A stretch of 64,000 nt of DNA from Sceloporus undulatus. Taxonomy: Eukaryota; Chordata; Lepidosauria; Squamata; Phrynosomatidae. The DNA is taken from assembly GCF_019175285.1 (NCBI RefSeq), contig NC_056527.1:113738230-113802229 (forward strand), in the 5' to 3' direction. Shown piece by piece: positions 54,301 through 64,000 of the stretch; position 1 is the stretch's first letter; every line of letters starts with the position of its first letter. The notes beneath the pieces are model-generated. The model was not told the origin of the DNA. It worked only from the letters and a program-made list of their open reading frames with translations, and ran no database searches. Position numbers and translations under genes: made by a program.

Positions 54301-54839
54301 AGGGCTAAGGAAATTTTCTTCCTCATACTCTGGAGAGCTATGCCAGGCCATGTCTGCATGAGCCAAATAAAATGCCCTCCCTCCATTGCCATGGCAAGGA
54401 GTCCAGACAATGCAGGGCTCAATCCCCGGTTGTGGTACAAACTGTCTAGACACCTCATTCTAGGCATTTCCTTCTCATCTCAGGACAAGCAACTTGCTGT
54501 GGTGGTGGCAGGAGCAGGTTGCACAGTGGAACACATGTGAAAACAGCCACCCAGCATCACAATGAAGGATCTCAGGTAACAGGAGGGACATCAGGTTAGC
54601 TCTGTGCCAGAATACTCCATACTGCTCCCAGAGTATTCTGGCCCATATGGACGTGGTGATGGATGGGCTCTACTATACATCTTCTTGATATAAGATTGTT
54701 TCAGTTCCCATTTTAGGACACCTTCTCTCACACCTTTTGAGGTCAGCAGGTTGTGTAAAGGAAGGAATTCAAAAATTTTAACCAACTGGCGAAAATATAT
54801 ATCGTTTCTCACCTTTCCAGACAGCAGTTAAAATGCTGG

Positions 54840-54968
54840 TCTAAATCAGTGATTGCTCAAAATTTAATCCTCCAGGTGTTTGGACTTCATCTCCCAGAAG
54901 CCCCAGCCATCTTGACCAACAGTCATGAATTCTGGGAGCTGAGACCCAAAATGTAGGAACCACTGGTC
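54840..54968. repeat. Interspersed repeat with CATCTCCCAGAAGCCCCAG motif
   Basis: aatttaatcctccaggtgtt, tggacttcatctcccagaag, gaattctgggagctgagacc, aggaaccactggtctaaat. A near-palindromic sauropsid repeat of the 'tccagctgttttggactac' type. Non-coding. Confidence 0.6.
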
Positions 54969-55127
54969 TAAATCCTACTGCTAGTCCCAATTAGAGGGTA
55001 ACCATTGATCCAATTGGATTTGCCTACAAGGTGATTTACCATTCAACAGTTGAATCAATTGGTTTAGTGTAGTTAGGACTAATCAACAGGGTTCCAGCCA
55101 TAAAAACAATATATTTCCCTCCCCTCT

Positions 55128-55314
55128 TAAAAAGTTATTAAACTGCATATCTAAATTAAAACCACAATAACTAGTTAAAACAACAATAAATTAAACAAAA
55201 TAATACCAACCGATAAACCACTGCAACTTCAGTTCTAAAGAAAAGAAAAGGGGGCTTTGGAGACATTACTGAGGAGGGGGGGAGATCCTGAGATCCTGAG
55301 GCTGGGATATTTCA
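55128..55314. repeat. Left copy of gap-flanking duplication
   Basis: 187 bp repeated almost exactly at 55415-55600; the two copies differ by one substitution (ataactag against ataattag) and one G in a G run. Confidence 0.95.
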
Positions 55315-55414
55315 NNNNNNNNNNNNNNNNNNNNNNNNNNNNNNNNNNNNNNNNNNNNNNNNNNNNNNNNNNNNNNNNNNNNNNNNNNNNNNNNNNNNNN
55401 NNNNNNNNNNNNNN
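55315..55414. other. Assembly gap (100 N)
   Basis: Exactly 100 unknown bases. The length is a conventional placeholder, and the matching flanks suggest that the true distance may be zero or negative. Confidence 0.99.
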
Positions 55415-55600
55415 TAAAAAGTTATTAAACTGCATATCTAAATTAAAACCACAATAATTAGTTAAAACAACAATAAATTAAACAAAATAATACCAACCGA
55501 TAAACCACTGCAACTTCAGTTCTAAAGAAAAGAAAAGGGGGCTTTGGAGACATTACTGAGGAGGGGGGAGATCCTGAGATCCTGAGGCTGGGATATTTCA
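55415..55600. repeat. Right copy of gap-flanking duplication
   Basis: 186 bp; see the left copy. After it the sequence continues into an L2-like fragment whose start is probably what both copies represent. Confidence 0.95.
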
Positions 55601-55830
55601 GTCTGGGAAGGCCTGCCTGAAGAGATCCGTCTTGACAGCCTTTTTGAAGCTGTCCAAAGATGTTAATTGATGGATCTCGTCCGGCAGGTCGTTCCAGAGC
55701 CTGGGAGCGACAGCAGAAAAAGCCCTCTGGGAGGTCGCCATAAGCCTCGATTTTTGAGGCTGCAACAAGTTCCTCCCAGAGGACCGGAGGGTGCGGGGAG
55801 GATTGTATGGGAAGAGGCTCCCTTAGGTTT
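55601..55830 (-). repeat. L2-like LINE C-terminal fragment, antisense
   Basis: gtctgggaaggcctgcctga, agagatccgtcttgacagcc, tcgttccagagcctgggagc, gcagaaaaagccctctggga, ggattgtatgggaagaggct. Colinear with the antisense L2-like piece at 33960-34200 (gcgttccagagcttgggggc, ggaaaaagccctcctagagg, ggattgtacggagagaggc). Confidence 0.7.
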
Positions 55831-56582
55831 ACTCATAAGCCACAGAAGCAGATATCCTACAAGATTACTCTGCCTTGCTTGCATTTTTCTACCTTGCCAC
55901 TGGATTAACTCAGTCAAAGTAGCCACAGCCCTGAGTTTGAAAAAAATGAGCAGGACTGCTAATACCATTACTCTTAAAGTTGTCTCATTCATAGAATTGC
56001 CAAAACTTGGCATGCTGCCATATAACAGCAACACATTGTATTTTTATAGTTCTGTTGCTTGGTTTTAACATTTGTGTTACATTTCATAAAACAGATGCTT
56101 TTGCAACCAAGGTATCGGCTGCAACATATTGGAATATATGATCTAAAGAAAGAAGTTGGCAGCATGAGCTTTCGTAGACTTCCTCAGATACATTTGGTGG
56201 AAGTAGACTTAAGTCTACAAAAGCTCATGCTACCCAATTCTTCCTTTAGTTAGTCTCAAAGGTACTACAAGATCTCTATACAGTGTCATTCCAGGGCATT
56301 CAGAGAAATGTTATTGGAGGCTTGTAACTTTAGAGGGATTGAAGTATGTTGCTTGCTGTAGGTCCTGAAGCTGTGCCTCATCATTAGACCTAACAAAATC
56401 CCACTAATTAGACTCATACTCCTGATTCTTTATTTGGCATGTACATGGAAACTCTCTAACATTTTTGTACTTCCCTGAAATACAAGAACACAGTAGCTCA
56501 AACAGGTAGTAAAGAAGCACACCCCAATTTGGCCAGAAGGATCGTTCTGTTAATTCCCCAAGAGAGACAAAAAATAAATCTT
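55831..56582. other. Spacer downstream of V2R-D
   Basis: Contains an interspersed repeat at about 56130-56285 (agcatgagctttcgtagact ... ctacaaaagctcatgctacc), partly palindromic. Otherwise nothing recognised. Confidence 0.55.
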
Positions 56583-59500
56583 TTAAACATTCTTTCTCTG
56601 TATCAGTTGTTCTTTTTTGTTCAGCTCAGGCCTGAGCACAATAATATAGCACTTGGGGAAAAAGATACAAACCAACAGTCCAGCACTGGATGCTAGGATA
56701 GAGAAGATCTCCACAACCACCGTGTTTTTCCCCTTGCTGCTCAGGTAGGTTGGAACAAAAGAGATCCAGACACTGCAAAATACCAGCAGGCTGAAACTGA
56801 TAAATTTAGCTTCATTGAAACTGTCTGGCAACTTCCTGGCTAGGAAAGCCACTGTGAAGCTGATGATAGATAGAAGTCCCAGATAACCCTGGACTAGATA
56901 GAACATGATGGTAGACCCGTCATTGCATTTGACTATAATTTCTTCAGTAACAGATTGCCTGTCCAAGTCAGGAAATGAGGGAGATGTTGCTAGCCAGATG
57001 GCACAGATGCCTACTTGAATGAGGGAGCAAGAGAGGACAATGGAATTTGCCAGTCTTTTCCCCACCCATTTTGTCATCCTGGACCCTGGTCTAGTGGCCA
57101 TGAAAGCTACAACCACAGTGATGGTCTTGGCCAAGACAGAAGAAACAGCTACTGAGAAAACAATGCCAAACGCAGATTGCTGGAGGAGGCAAGTCAGTTT
57201 CACAGGCTGGCCAAGGAATAGCAAAGAAGAGAGAAAGCAGAGCAGGAGAGAAGTAAGGAGAATGTGGCTGAGATCCCTGTTGTTGGCTTTGACTATGGGG
57301 GTATTTTTATTTTTAATAAATATGACCATGATCAGAACTGTGATCACTGAGAAGGAAAGAGAAACAAAGGTGAAGCTGATCCCCAGAGGCTCTTGGTAAG
57401 ACAGGAAAGTTCGGACTTTTTGGAGACAGCCATCTTGGTCCTTGCTGGGATATTGATCTTCTGGACACTCAGAACAGCTGTCTGTGTCTGTTGGAGGGAA
57501 AATGTGGGTCTCATTTCAGGTTCATTTAATATATGAATTGGTACAATGCTAATCATTCCTTCACTGAACAAATATCTGCTCCTTCTGAATTGAATCCCAC
57601 TACAGTATTAGTCCTAACTACACTGACTGCTGCCATAATACAAAATGAATGCCTTAATCTCAATAACTTAACCTGATTTCCATTGATTTCAGTGGGGTTA
57701 AGCTACCAGCCTATAAAATAATACAGCCTTTCAAAGTTTGTGTAGGTTGCTGCCACACTGCAGAATTGATGCAGTTTGACACCACTTTAACTGTCATGGC
57801 TCCATACTATGGAATCCTGTAGTTCGTTGTGGCACCAGAACTCTCTAACAAAGAAAACTAAATAGCTCACAAAACTATAAATCCCATTATTCCATAGCAT
57901 TGACTCATAGCAGTTAAAGTGTTGTCAGACTGCATTAATTCTGCCATGGAGATGCAGCCAGGATATATTGAAACTGGGATTGCCTGAGAATTATTGTTCT
58001 TGTTCACCACCCAACAATCAATACACTTAGTTTGCTCTTTTTGGATCTACCAACAGCATTTAGCCCTCTGACTTTTCCATTCTGATTCCAGATGTGGAGA
58101 TATCCTTGTGTAAAGTGGTCAAGTTAAAAAGCATCCTAGTATTCCCCAAAGGTATTGGACTTTTTATAAAGATTTAACTGTAATATTTTCACTTGATTTC
58201 AGGACTTATATTCATGCTTAGTTACATTTAAAACATTATAAAACACTGCATATTTATTTTTAACATGACATAATGTATATTTTTGTGTATGCTCTTTCTT
58301 TCTTTCTTTCTCACTTCATCTAAAGCAAATATAGGTAGGTTACTGTGCTAAACTTTCCCAGTTTTATTAGCAGATAAACGCTGGATCAGACATATAGTTA
58401 CAACACATGATTGCCCAATTGTTTACTATATTTTATCCTATTAAAAAGAGTTGCAATCTGCTTCTCTGGATTTAAGCATTGAATTTAAATACGAAAATAA
58501 TATCTTCTGTATTAACTGTGTATCCTTCAATATCTCTTTATTATTTACCCCTTATGAATGAAATCTTTCCTTCTGGGCATGGAACACAGTCATAACAGCA
58601 AAATTTTTCTCCTTCCTTCTTTTTCTTCTGATAACCAGGAGGACAAGAGACACACACAGAAACGGGACGTCTCTATCCATTTACAGGAAAGGGGAAGAAA
58701 AAAAGATATTAATGATGATAATCTGATCCGCAAAGAAAAAAAGTGATCAATTGGCACAGCAGACAATCTGATTGTTCTGAATAGAGTACTGGTTTTAAAA
58801 TCAAATTTTTGGACTGAACAAAAACAGGGAAATTTATCGACTAATATATATACTGTTGCATCGCATAAAGACTTCCAGGGCTTGTATTTTTTTGTTTTTG
58901 TTTTTGTTTTTATTACATTGCCTTCACAAATTTCAGTTGCCAAACTACATTTTCTCATGGTTCTTTGGCCTGGAAAATTTACAATGGTCACTTTCACGTG
59001 GGCACTTCAGCATTAAATAGATCTCTGTTTTATAAACATGATATAAGACACTGCTTACGTCGTTCACCTCATTATATTTTACAGTAGGAATGAGAAAATT
59101 GTTGCATACAGTTGACCCTTCCAATCTCCTGGGGTTCAGTTCTGGGAGGCCCTGCAGATGCGGAAAAAACTTGAATAATTGTGCCCTTGTTATTAAATTT
59201 CGCAGATGTGAATATGCACATTTCAATATGTCCACATTTGCATCAGCACTATTGATAATATGTGGCATAACAATCTGTAAATGATCAAATTCACAGATCT
59301 GAACTTCACAGATCTAAAGGGCCAAGTGTATTTTACAAAAGTACATAGACCTCCCTGGCTAGAACAGCATCACTCTCTGCTGGTTCATTTCCAGTCATGC
59401 CTGGTTGTGACCTATAAAGCTCTATATGACTTATGTCCAGACTATCTGAAAGATCATTTCTTGTTACATGGATTTGGGCAAGTTTTGAGATCTCTAAGGG

Positions 59501-62500
59501 GGCATTTTCTTCCTGTCCCACTGCTGTTACAGACTCATCTGGAGAGAACACATCAGAGGGCCTTGTCCCTGGTTGCTCCCAGGTTGTGGAATTCTCTACC
59601 AAAGGAAATTAATCTCTCTCTCTCTCTCTCTCTCTCTCCCACACAAACACACACACACACACACAAGATTTTTGTGCAGGAGGGTCTTTTAATGATTGTG
59701 TGTGTTGTACTTCTGTTCTTTTTCGCCTGTTACAGACTGCCAAAATAAAGCTGTTTCGGGACTCTTTGGAGAAATGTTATTTAAATGATGCATGGGTCCT
59801 AAGAATCCGGAAGCTGCACCAAAAGCTGCACTCCAGTGCTTAGGAATGGAGTGTGGCTTTGGTGCACCTCCGGACTCTTAGGACCCATGCATCATTTAAA
59901 TAGCATCCCTCCAAAGAGACCCGAAGCAGCTTTATTTTGGCAGTCTGTAACAGGCCATAGTCATCCTTTAGGTGCTTTTCAGTTCAAAGACATAATCATG
60001 TTAGTCTGGAAAATCAGCATGCAAATGGATCTTGTAGCACCTTTAAGACTAACTGAAAGTAAGAAGCTAGTAGTGTAAACTTTCATAGAATTGAGCATCC
60101 ACCCTATGCATCTGAGGATATAAGCTCAAGTCTACAAACGCTCATGCTACCAGTTTCTTTCAGTTAGTCTCAAAATCTATAAGATCTTTTTGCATAATGC
60201 TTTTCAAATTTTTGGCATTAATAGTTTTGTAATAGAATAATTTAATTGTTTTTACACTTTTTATCATTAACTGATAGCTGTGCTTACAGGCAGGGAAAAG
60301 AAGGAGATAATCACTGGAAACTTAGATCAACTCCGCTGTTTGCTTCCACACTGCAGGAATAAAGCAGTCTGACACCACTTTAACTGCCATGGCTCCATCC
60401 TATGAATTGGATGCCAGAGGGCTACGATGCCCCAACAAACTGCAGCTGCACAAGAAGTTACAAATCCCAGAATTCAATAGTATTGAGCCATAGTAGTAAA
60501 CACAGTGTCAATGCAGATTCTTTCTGCAGTGCAGGTGCAGCCTCAATGAGAACACTGCTGGGTTCTACCAGACCACAATTGCCATCATTCTAGACTACTG
60601 GCTCTGATTCTGAAGCCTTATGGAAGTCCAAGTGGAAAAATAACTTGTGGGGGATGCATTTTGTCTTACAATTCACACCTGGTTAAAACTCCAGTGCCAC
60701 TCTATTAAACTCTCATCAATCATGAATTCTTCCGTTCCAAAGGAATTGAGGCCCACACTTCCAACTTTCACTTTCTTGAAGGATATGTTTGGAAAGATGA
60801 GTAGATTGAAGATGTCAAATCCAGCAACCAGTTCCCCTCTGTCATTAAAAAACACTGTTTCTCCCACAGAGTTGTTAAAGGAAACGCTTTGAAGATATGG
60901 ATGAAGCTACAGAAAAGAAAACAGATTTGTCTAAGGTACTGAAGCTGTCAAACTAAAATTTGCAGGAACTTTTCCATGTTGAAGCATTGAGCTAGAATTG
61001 AAATCATCTCTCCTTTTTTCCAACTTCAAGTACAGAAGAAAATTTGAACCCTTACATTTTCTATATCCATAACATTTCAACCATGAGTGATGGTGTTGGA
61101 TGGTCTTTCACTATTATCAATTCCAGTAGAACATTAAGATAAGGGAAGCCTTACCTGCCAAGACTGGAAATTGCCAAGTCTTCTACTCCTCTCTAGTAAT
61201 CTGTGGTTGGATCTAGATGAATCCATAGTATGCAAAGCATGTGCCACAGCTAAGACTGCATTGTATATACTGTAACTGTGTCCAGTCATGTCCTTTTCAA
61301 AAACCGGCCCAGGAAGGTTTTCCAATCTCTCCTCTCTAGTGCATGGTTTATTGTCCTTCTCTAATACATTGGGACCTGGAAATGAACAGTCAAAGACTTG
61401 TTCCCAGAATTCCTTGAGAAAACTATCATTTTTTGTTGCATAGGTCTTTATGTCCTGAATATATGCCTGGAATGCTAGAGGTTGTTTGGTGTAAATTGAG
61501 AAGGAAATTGTGCCATGGAATATTTTTAAACTTTGATCGGTGAAAAGTCTGGTTACTGCAAAATCAATCTGGGCTGTTGTAATCCATACCTTTCCATTCG
61601 TTGCATTTTCCCTAAATTCCAGATCTGCTAGAACTACTAAAACACTCAACCACATCACAGTCATCGTTTCTCCATAGACAAGACATGTTTTGGCTTTTCT
61701 GTCCAGGATATGTAGATAAATATTTTTGGTCACATGTTTCAATTCATCAACAATATATAAAAAAGACTGGCTTGGGATCCTTAATGTGAAAGCTGAACAA
61801 ATTCCTTTTTGGGAAAGTAAAGGCTCTAGTGCCTGCAAGAAATGTTCTCCGTTGTCATCATCCACCACAAAAAGGCCAACCCATGTCCATCCAAAATGTT
61901 GAAGCAAATGGACAATCCCTTCATACTGATGGGTTTCACTTGGTACTGTACGATAAAAGAAAGGCAGTTGTGTTACATTATGTTCTTCTGGCGCAAATGA
62001 ACCAAATGCAAGCTAAAAGAAAATGGTGAAAGAAAATTAAGCGAATCTTATAGATGAGTATCCAAGTATCCATGTGTGTGAATATTTTTGATGAGATCAA
62101 CAGTTAAGGTAGTATTCAGAAGGTATTCGAAAGTAGTATTCATATTATGAAATATATGAAATTATATATAGCAATATATAGCAAAAAGGAGAGGTCCAGC
62201 ATAGCACAGTAGTTTGACTAGGACTCAGGAGACCAGGGTTCAGATCTTCACTCAGCCATGGAAACCCACTGGGTGACCTTCGGCAAGTCCCACTTGCTCA
62301 GTTTCAGAGGAAAGCAAGGGCTAACCCCTTCCACACAAATCATGCCAAGAAAATCCTTGGATAGCATTGCCCTAACTGACTTGAAGGGACACAACAGCAA
62401 GCAAACTGATTCTACTCAACAGCCTCCAGCTGGTTGGAAGCAAGGCACCAGTAAGCTTTCTTTTACTCTCAATCATCTCACTCAAACCATCACAATTATT

Positions 62501-62899
62501 CCTAGAGTCACTACAATGAATAGGTGTGCTTATTCCACATCCCCATTCCTCCATCGATCAATCGATCAACTGATCCATCCATTCATTGATCCATCCATCT
62601 ATCTTACCTGTGGAATCTTATAGAGCCTTAAGATGTCTGCCATACGGAAAGAAATATCAGAAGTCATTCCTCCAACAACAGCTATTACATTTTTCCGGAT
62701 ACCACATTCATAGTTGGGAGTCAAATCACCCAAACCGAAAAGCAAGTCCAGAGTAGCAGAATAGGTCATCTTTGCATCATTGTAGCTGTCAAAGATGTGG
62801 AAGCCAAGTGTAATATTGGGCAACACTCTGGGGTTCTTGTTGACTTCGTTTACAGTAAATGCTAAGGCCAAGATGTGCTGGTAGAACTTGGTTATCATA
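56583..62899 (-). CDS. V2R-D: vomeronasal type-2 receptor, exons 2-6 (exon 1 outside)
   Basis: Minus-strand exons: 62899-62608 ([20 protein letters not shown]), 62012-61155, 60906-60679, 58672-58549 ([17 protein letters not shown]) and 57487-56583 (7TM, ending [16 protein letters not shown]). Lengths 292, 858, 228, 124 and 905 nt keep the family phases, and no stop or frameshift is seen. Exon 5 is one codon shorter than in V2R-B and V2R-C, ending ISFIR. Before TM1 the usual CIPK is CLQK. The flytrap motif [20 protein letters not shown] and [20 protein letters not shown] are intact. Exon 1 should lie to the right of 62899, but none is found by 64000, so the gene is cut by the window edge and its intactness is unproven. 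Confidence 0.92.
57740..57962. mobile_element. Palindromic MITE family P, full copy (V2R-D intron 5)
   Basis: ggttgctgccacactgcaga, gcagtttgacaccactttaa, ctgtcatggctccatactat on the left; ccatagcattgactcatagc, gtgttgtcagactgcattaa, gagatgcagcc on the right. Best-preserved copy in the window. Confidence 0.85.
59105..59300. repeat. Tigger-like element (V2R-D intron 4)
   Basis: tacagttgacccttccaatc, tggggttcagttctgggagg and gcagatgcggaaaaaacttg, with the inverted counterpart aaatgatcaaattcacagat near 59279. Diverged. Confidence 0.5.
59300..59690 (+). repeat. L2-like LINE C-terminal fragment, sense, plus CT/CA microsatellite
   Basis: The frame reads [36 protein letters not shown] and [20 protein letters not shown], the conserved L2-type tail (compare the antisense piece at 33960). 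A (CT)n tract at about 59611-59638 and a (CA)n tract at 59640-59665 interrupt the end. Confidence 0.75.
59725..59955. mobile_element. Long foldback MITE (V2R-D intron 4)
   Basis: Inverted arms of roughly 100 bp: left gcctgttacagactgccaaa, ataaagctgtttcgggactc, tttaaatgatgcatgggtcc; right, read on the other strand, gcctgttacagactgccaaa, ataaagctgcttcgggtctc, tttaaatgatgcatgggtcc. Only a short loop (around 59820-59850) is unpaired. It is inserted directly after the L2-like piece. No target duplication was recognised. Confidence 0.85.
59975..60195. repeat. Palindromic interspersed repeat (V2R-D intron 4)
   Basis: catgttagtctggaaaatca, tcttgtagcacctttaagac, taactgaaagtaagaagct and the inverted gctaccagtttctttcagtt, agtctcaaaatctataagat. 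Same family as 56130 and 53035. Confidence 0.6.
60345..60545. mobile_element. Palindromic MITE family P, copy (V2R-D intron 4)
   Basis: tccacactgcaggaataaag, cagtctgacaccactttaac, tgccatggctccatcctatg and the inverted gagccatagtagtaaacaca, ttctttctgcagtgcaggtg. Full length, about 130 bp from V2R-D exon 4. Confidence 0.8.
62195..62405 (+). repeat. tRNA-derived SINE, sense (V2R-D intron 2)
   Basis: tagcacagtagtttgactag, B-box region ccagggttcagatcttcac, body ccactgggtgaccttcggca, 3' part atgccaagaaaatccttgga, ttgaagggacacaacagcaa. Confidence 0.75.
62540..62606. repeat. Degenerate (ATCC)n/(ATCG)n tract beside the V2R-D exon 2 donor
   Basis: catcgatcaatcgatcaact, gatccatccattcattgatc, catccatctat ends at the donor of exon 2 (cttac on this strand, 62603-62607). 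Confidence 0.8.
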
Positions 62900-64000
62900 C
62901 TGTGAATAGAGTTAAAGTTCCTGTCATAATTACTGGTCAGTGTTATATCTAAACATGGAATCTAACCGTTTTGTCATTGAAAGGCATCTGAAAATCAAAG
63001 CAAAATAACTATTAACTAAATGTGTTAATTGATTCGCCTAATGCCCCATGTTTACACTGTCCCTGACACTTTGGAGAATAAAAGTTTTTTTTCCTTGTAT
63101 TTTCTGCCTTTGTTTTGGTATTGTATGTATTTATATCTGTCTGTGTACTTATTGTCTACAATCCCCCATCTAACCATGTTCACGTATGTGCATGATATAG
63201 ATAATATACTGTGCAGATAAAGCCTCAGGAAAATGTGTTTCAGATAATTATTTCAGAAACATGCCGTTTTCTCCCAGCATAAAAATACATAATGGATAAA
63301 ATCATCAAGATATAAGTCCCTGCAGAGACAAAGGAATGGAAATATGGGAAGATATGCCTACCTCCCTTCCAGATAGAAAAAAGTCAAATTCTGATAATGA
63401 AATATTGCAAATGTTTTGTTTTTCAACCCAGAATTAGTCCAAGAATTAAAACAAAAGAAAACAATTCTTGCAGCTATAAAGATGATTCAATCTGCTGAAC
63501 CACCTAAGCATTCGGCATATAAACCCAACCCTTCATTTTGGTTTTAGCATCCTGCATATATACTGCCTTAGGATCCTGCATATATACTCAATCCTTCATT
63601 TTGGTTTTAGCATCCTGCATATATACTCAGCCTTAGCATCCTGCAAATATATTCAGTCCCTCATTTTGGTCATCACATAGATTAATGTGACTAAGTGGAG
63701 GAATAAAAACTGGGCCAGCCTTTTCCAATAAGCCTAATGACATTTCTTCTTCCATTCTCAGTAGCAGAGTTTATCCAAATATTACCCTGGCACATTTTCT
63801 TTTGGGGGTGGGGAATGTCTTCTTCACTCTATTGATGGCAATCCATCTCAGTTTGGAGGAACAGCTGCAGAAGCACTAGGAGGAAAGGTTATCATAATTT
63901 TTAAAATGGCTTTATCCTGATTAGCCAAATTTAATCAGAATAAACTGAAGAGCACTATCCCATTGGCTGGAATCCTATGTGACCCCTACATTATATGTAG
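62900..64000 (-). other. Intron 1 of V2R-D (presumed), right edge
   Basis: No exon 1 signature (PHEWxQxGGxxIGGI) on the minus strand. The only structure is a tandem repeat at 63526-63675. Confidence 0.6.
63526..63675. repeat. Tandem repeat, composite unit
   Basis: The units ccttcattttggttttagca and tcctgcatatatactc recur: three cattttggt blocks and four to five gcatcctgcatatata-type blocks within 150 bp, in irregular order (two submotifs of about 20-40 bp). Not CRISPR-like: no constant spacer pattern, vertebrate context. Confidence 0.75.

Noticed and set aside
63526-63675. CRISPR-like array
   Set aside because: Vertebrate context, unequal repeat blocks and no regular unique spacers.
62900-64000. 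Exon 1 of V2R-D inside the window
   Set aside because: No PHEWxQxGG-type motif or phase-2 at/gtaag donor with upstream signal peptide found on the minus strand.

Overview
The window is vertebrate, and most probably squamate reptile (lizard) germline DNA. Three things point there: CR1, L2-like and BovB-like LINE remnants, many palindromic MITEs and tRNA-derived SINEs of sauropsid type, and an expanded set of type-2 vomeronasal receptor (V2R) genes. The species cannot be told from the sequence alone.

Two multigene families are interleaved. Nine immunoglobulin heavy-chain variable (IGHV) segments all lie on the + strand, at about 4.6, 14.7, 17.5, 19.4, 22.2, 26.5, 38.4, 41.4 and 44.4 kb. Each has an octamer-type promoter motif (perfect or with one mismatch), a 46- or 49-nt leader exon, an intron, a V exon and a downstream recombination signal (heptamer, spacer of about 23 bp, nonamer). 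Six V2R loci all lie on the - strand: an exon 1 at 1.7 kb whose gene runs off the left edge, a transposon-interrupted exon 1 pseudogene at 7.4-8.2 kb, an orphan 7TM exon at 11.5-12.4 kb, two apparently intact six-exon genes (29.5-36.7 kb and 45.8-53.4 kb) and a third open gene (56.6-62.9 kb) whose exon 1 lies beyond the right edge. No D, J or constant Ig exons are present, so this is interior V-region territory.

Layout: V2R-E exon 1 | IGHV1 | V2R-F pseudo-exon and V2R-A orphan exon | IGHV2 to IGHV6 | V2R-B | IGHV7 to IGHV9 | V2R-C | assembly gap | V2R-D. The labels IGHV1-9 and V2R-A to F are local names for this window, not official symbols. Of the IGHV segments, IGHV3 has a stop at the conserved FR2 Trp, IGHV6 has lost its leader splice donor (GT to AT), IGHV2 and IGHV1 have weak recombination signals, and the other five look usable.

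The spacers are rich in mobile elements: foldback and palindromic MITEs, a three-copy GC-rich element family, Tigger-like sequences, SINEs, LINE fragments with target-site duplications, a fossil Penelope-like element and a 5S-rRNA-derived sequence. Several are nested or have altered host exons: a MITE splits V2R-F exon 1, and a CR1 tail supplies the last codons and stop of V2R-B. The two gene families share no biochemical pathway. IGHV segments supply antibody diversity in B cells, and V2Rs are pheromone or peptide receptors of vomeronasal neurons. Their interleaving is a matter of genome organisation.
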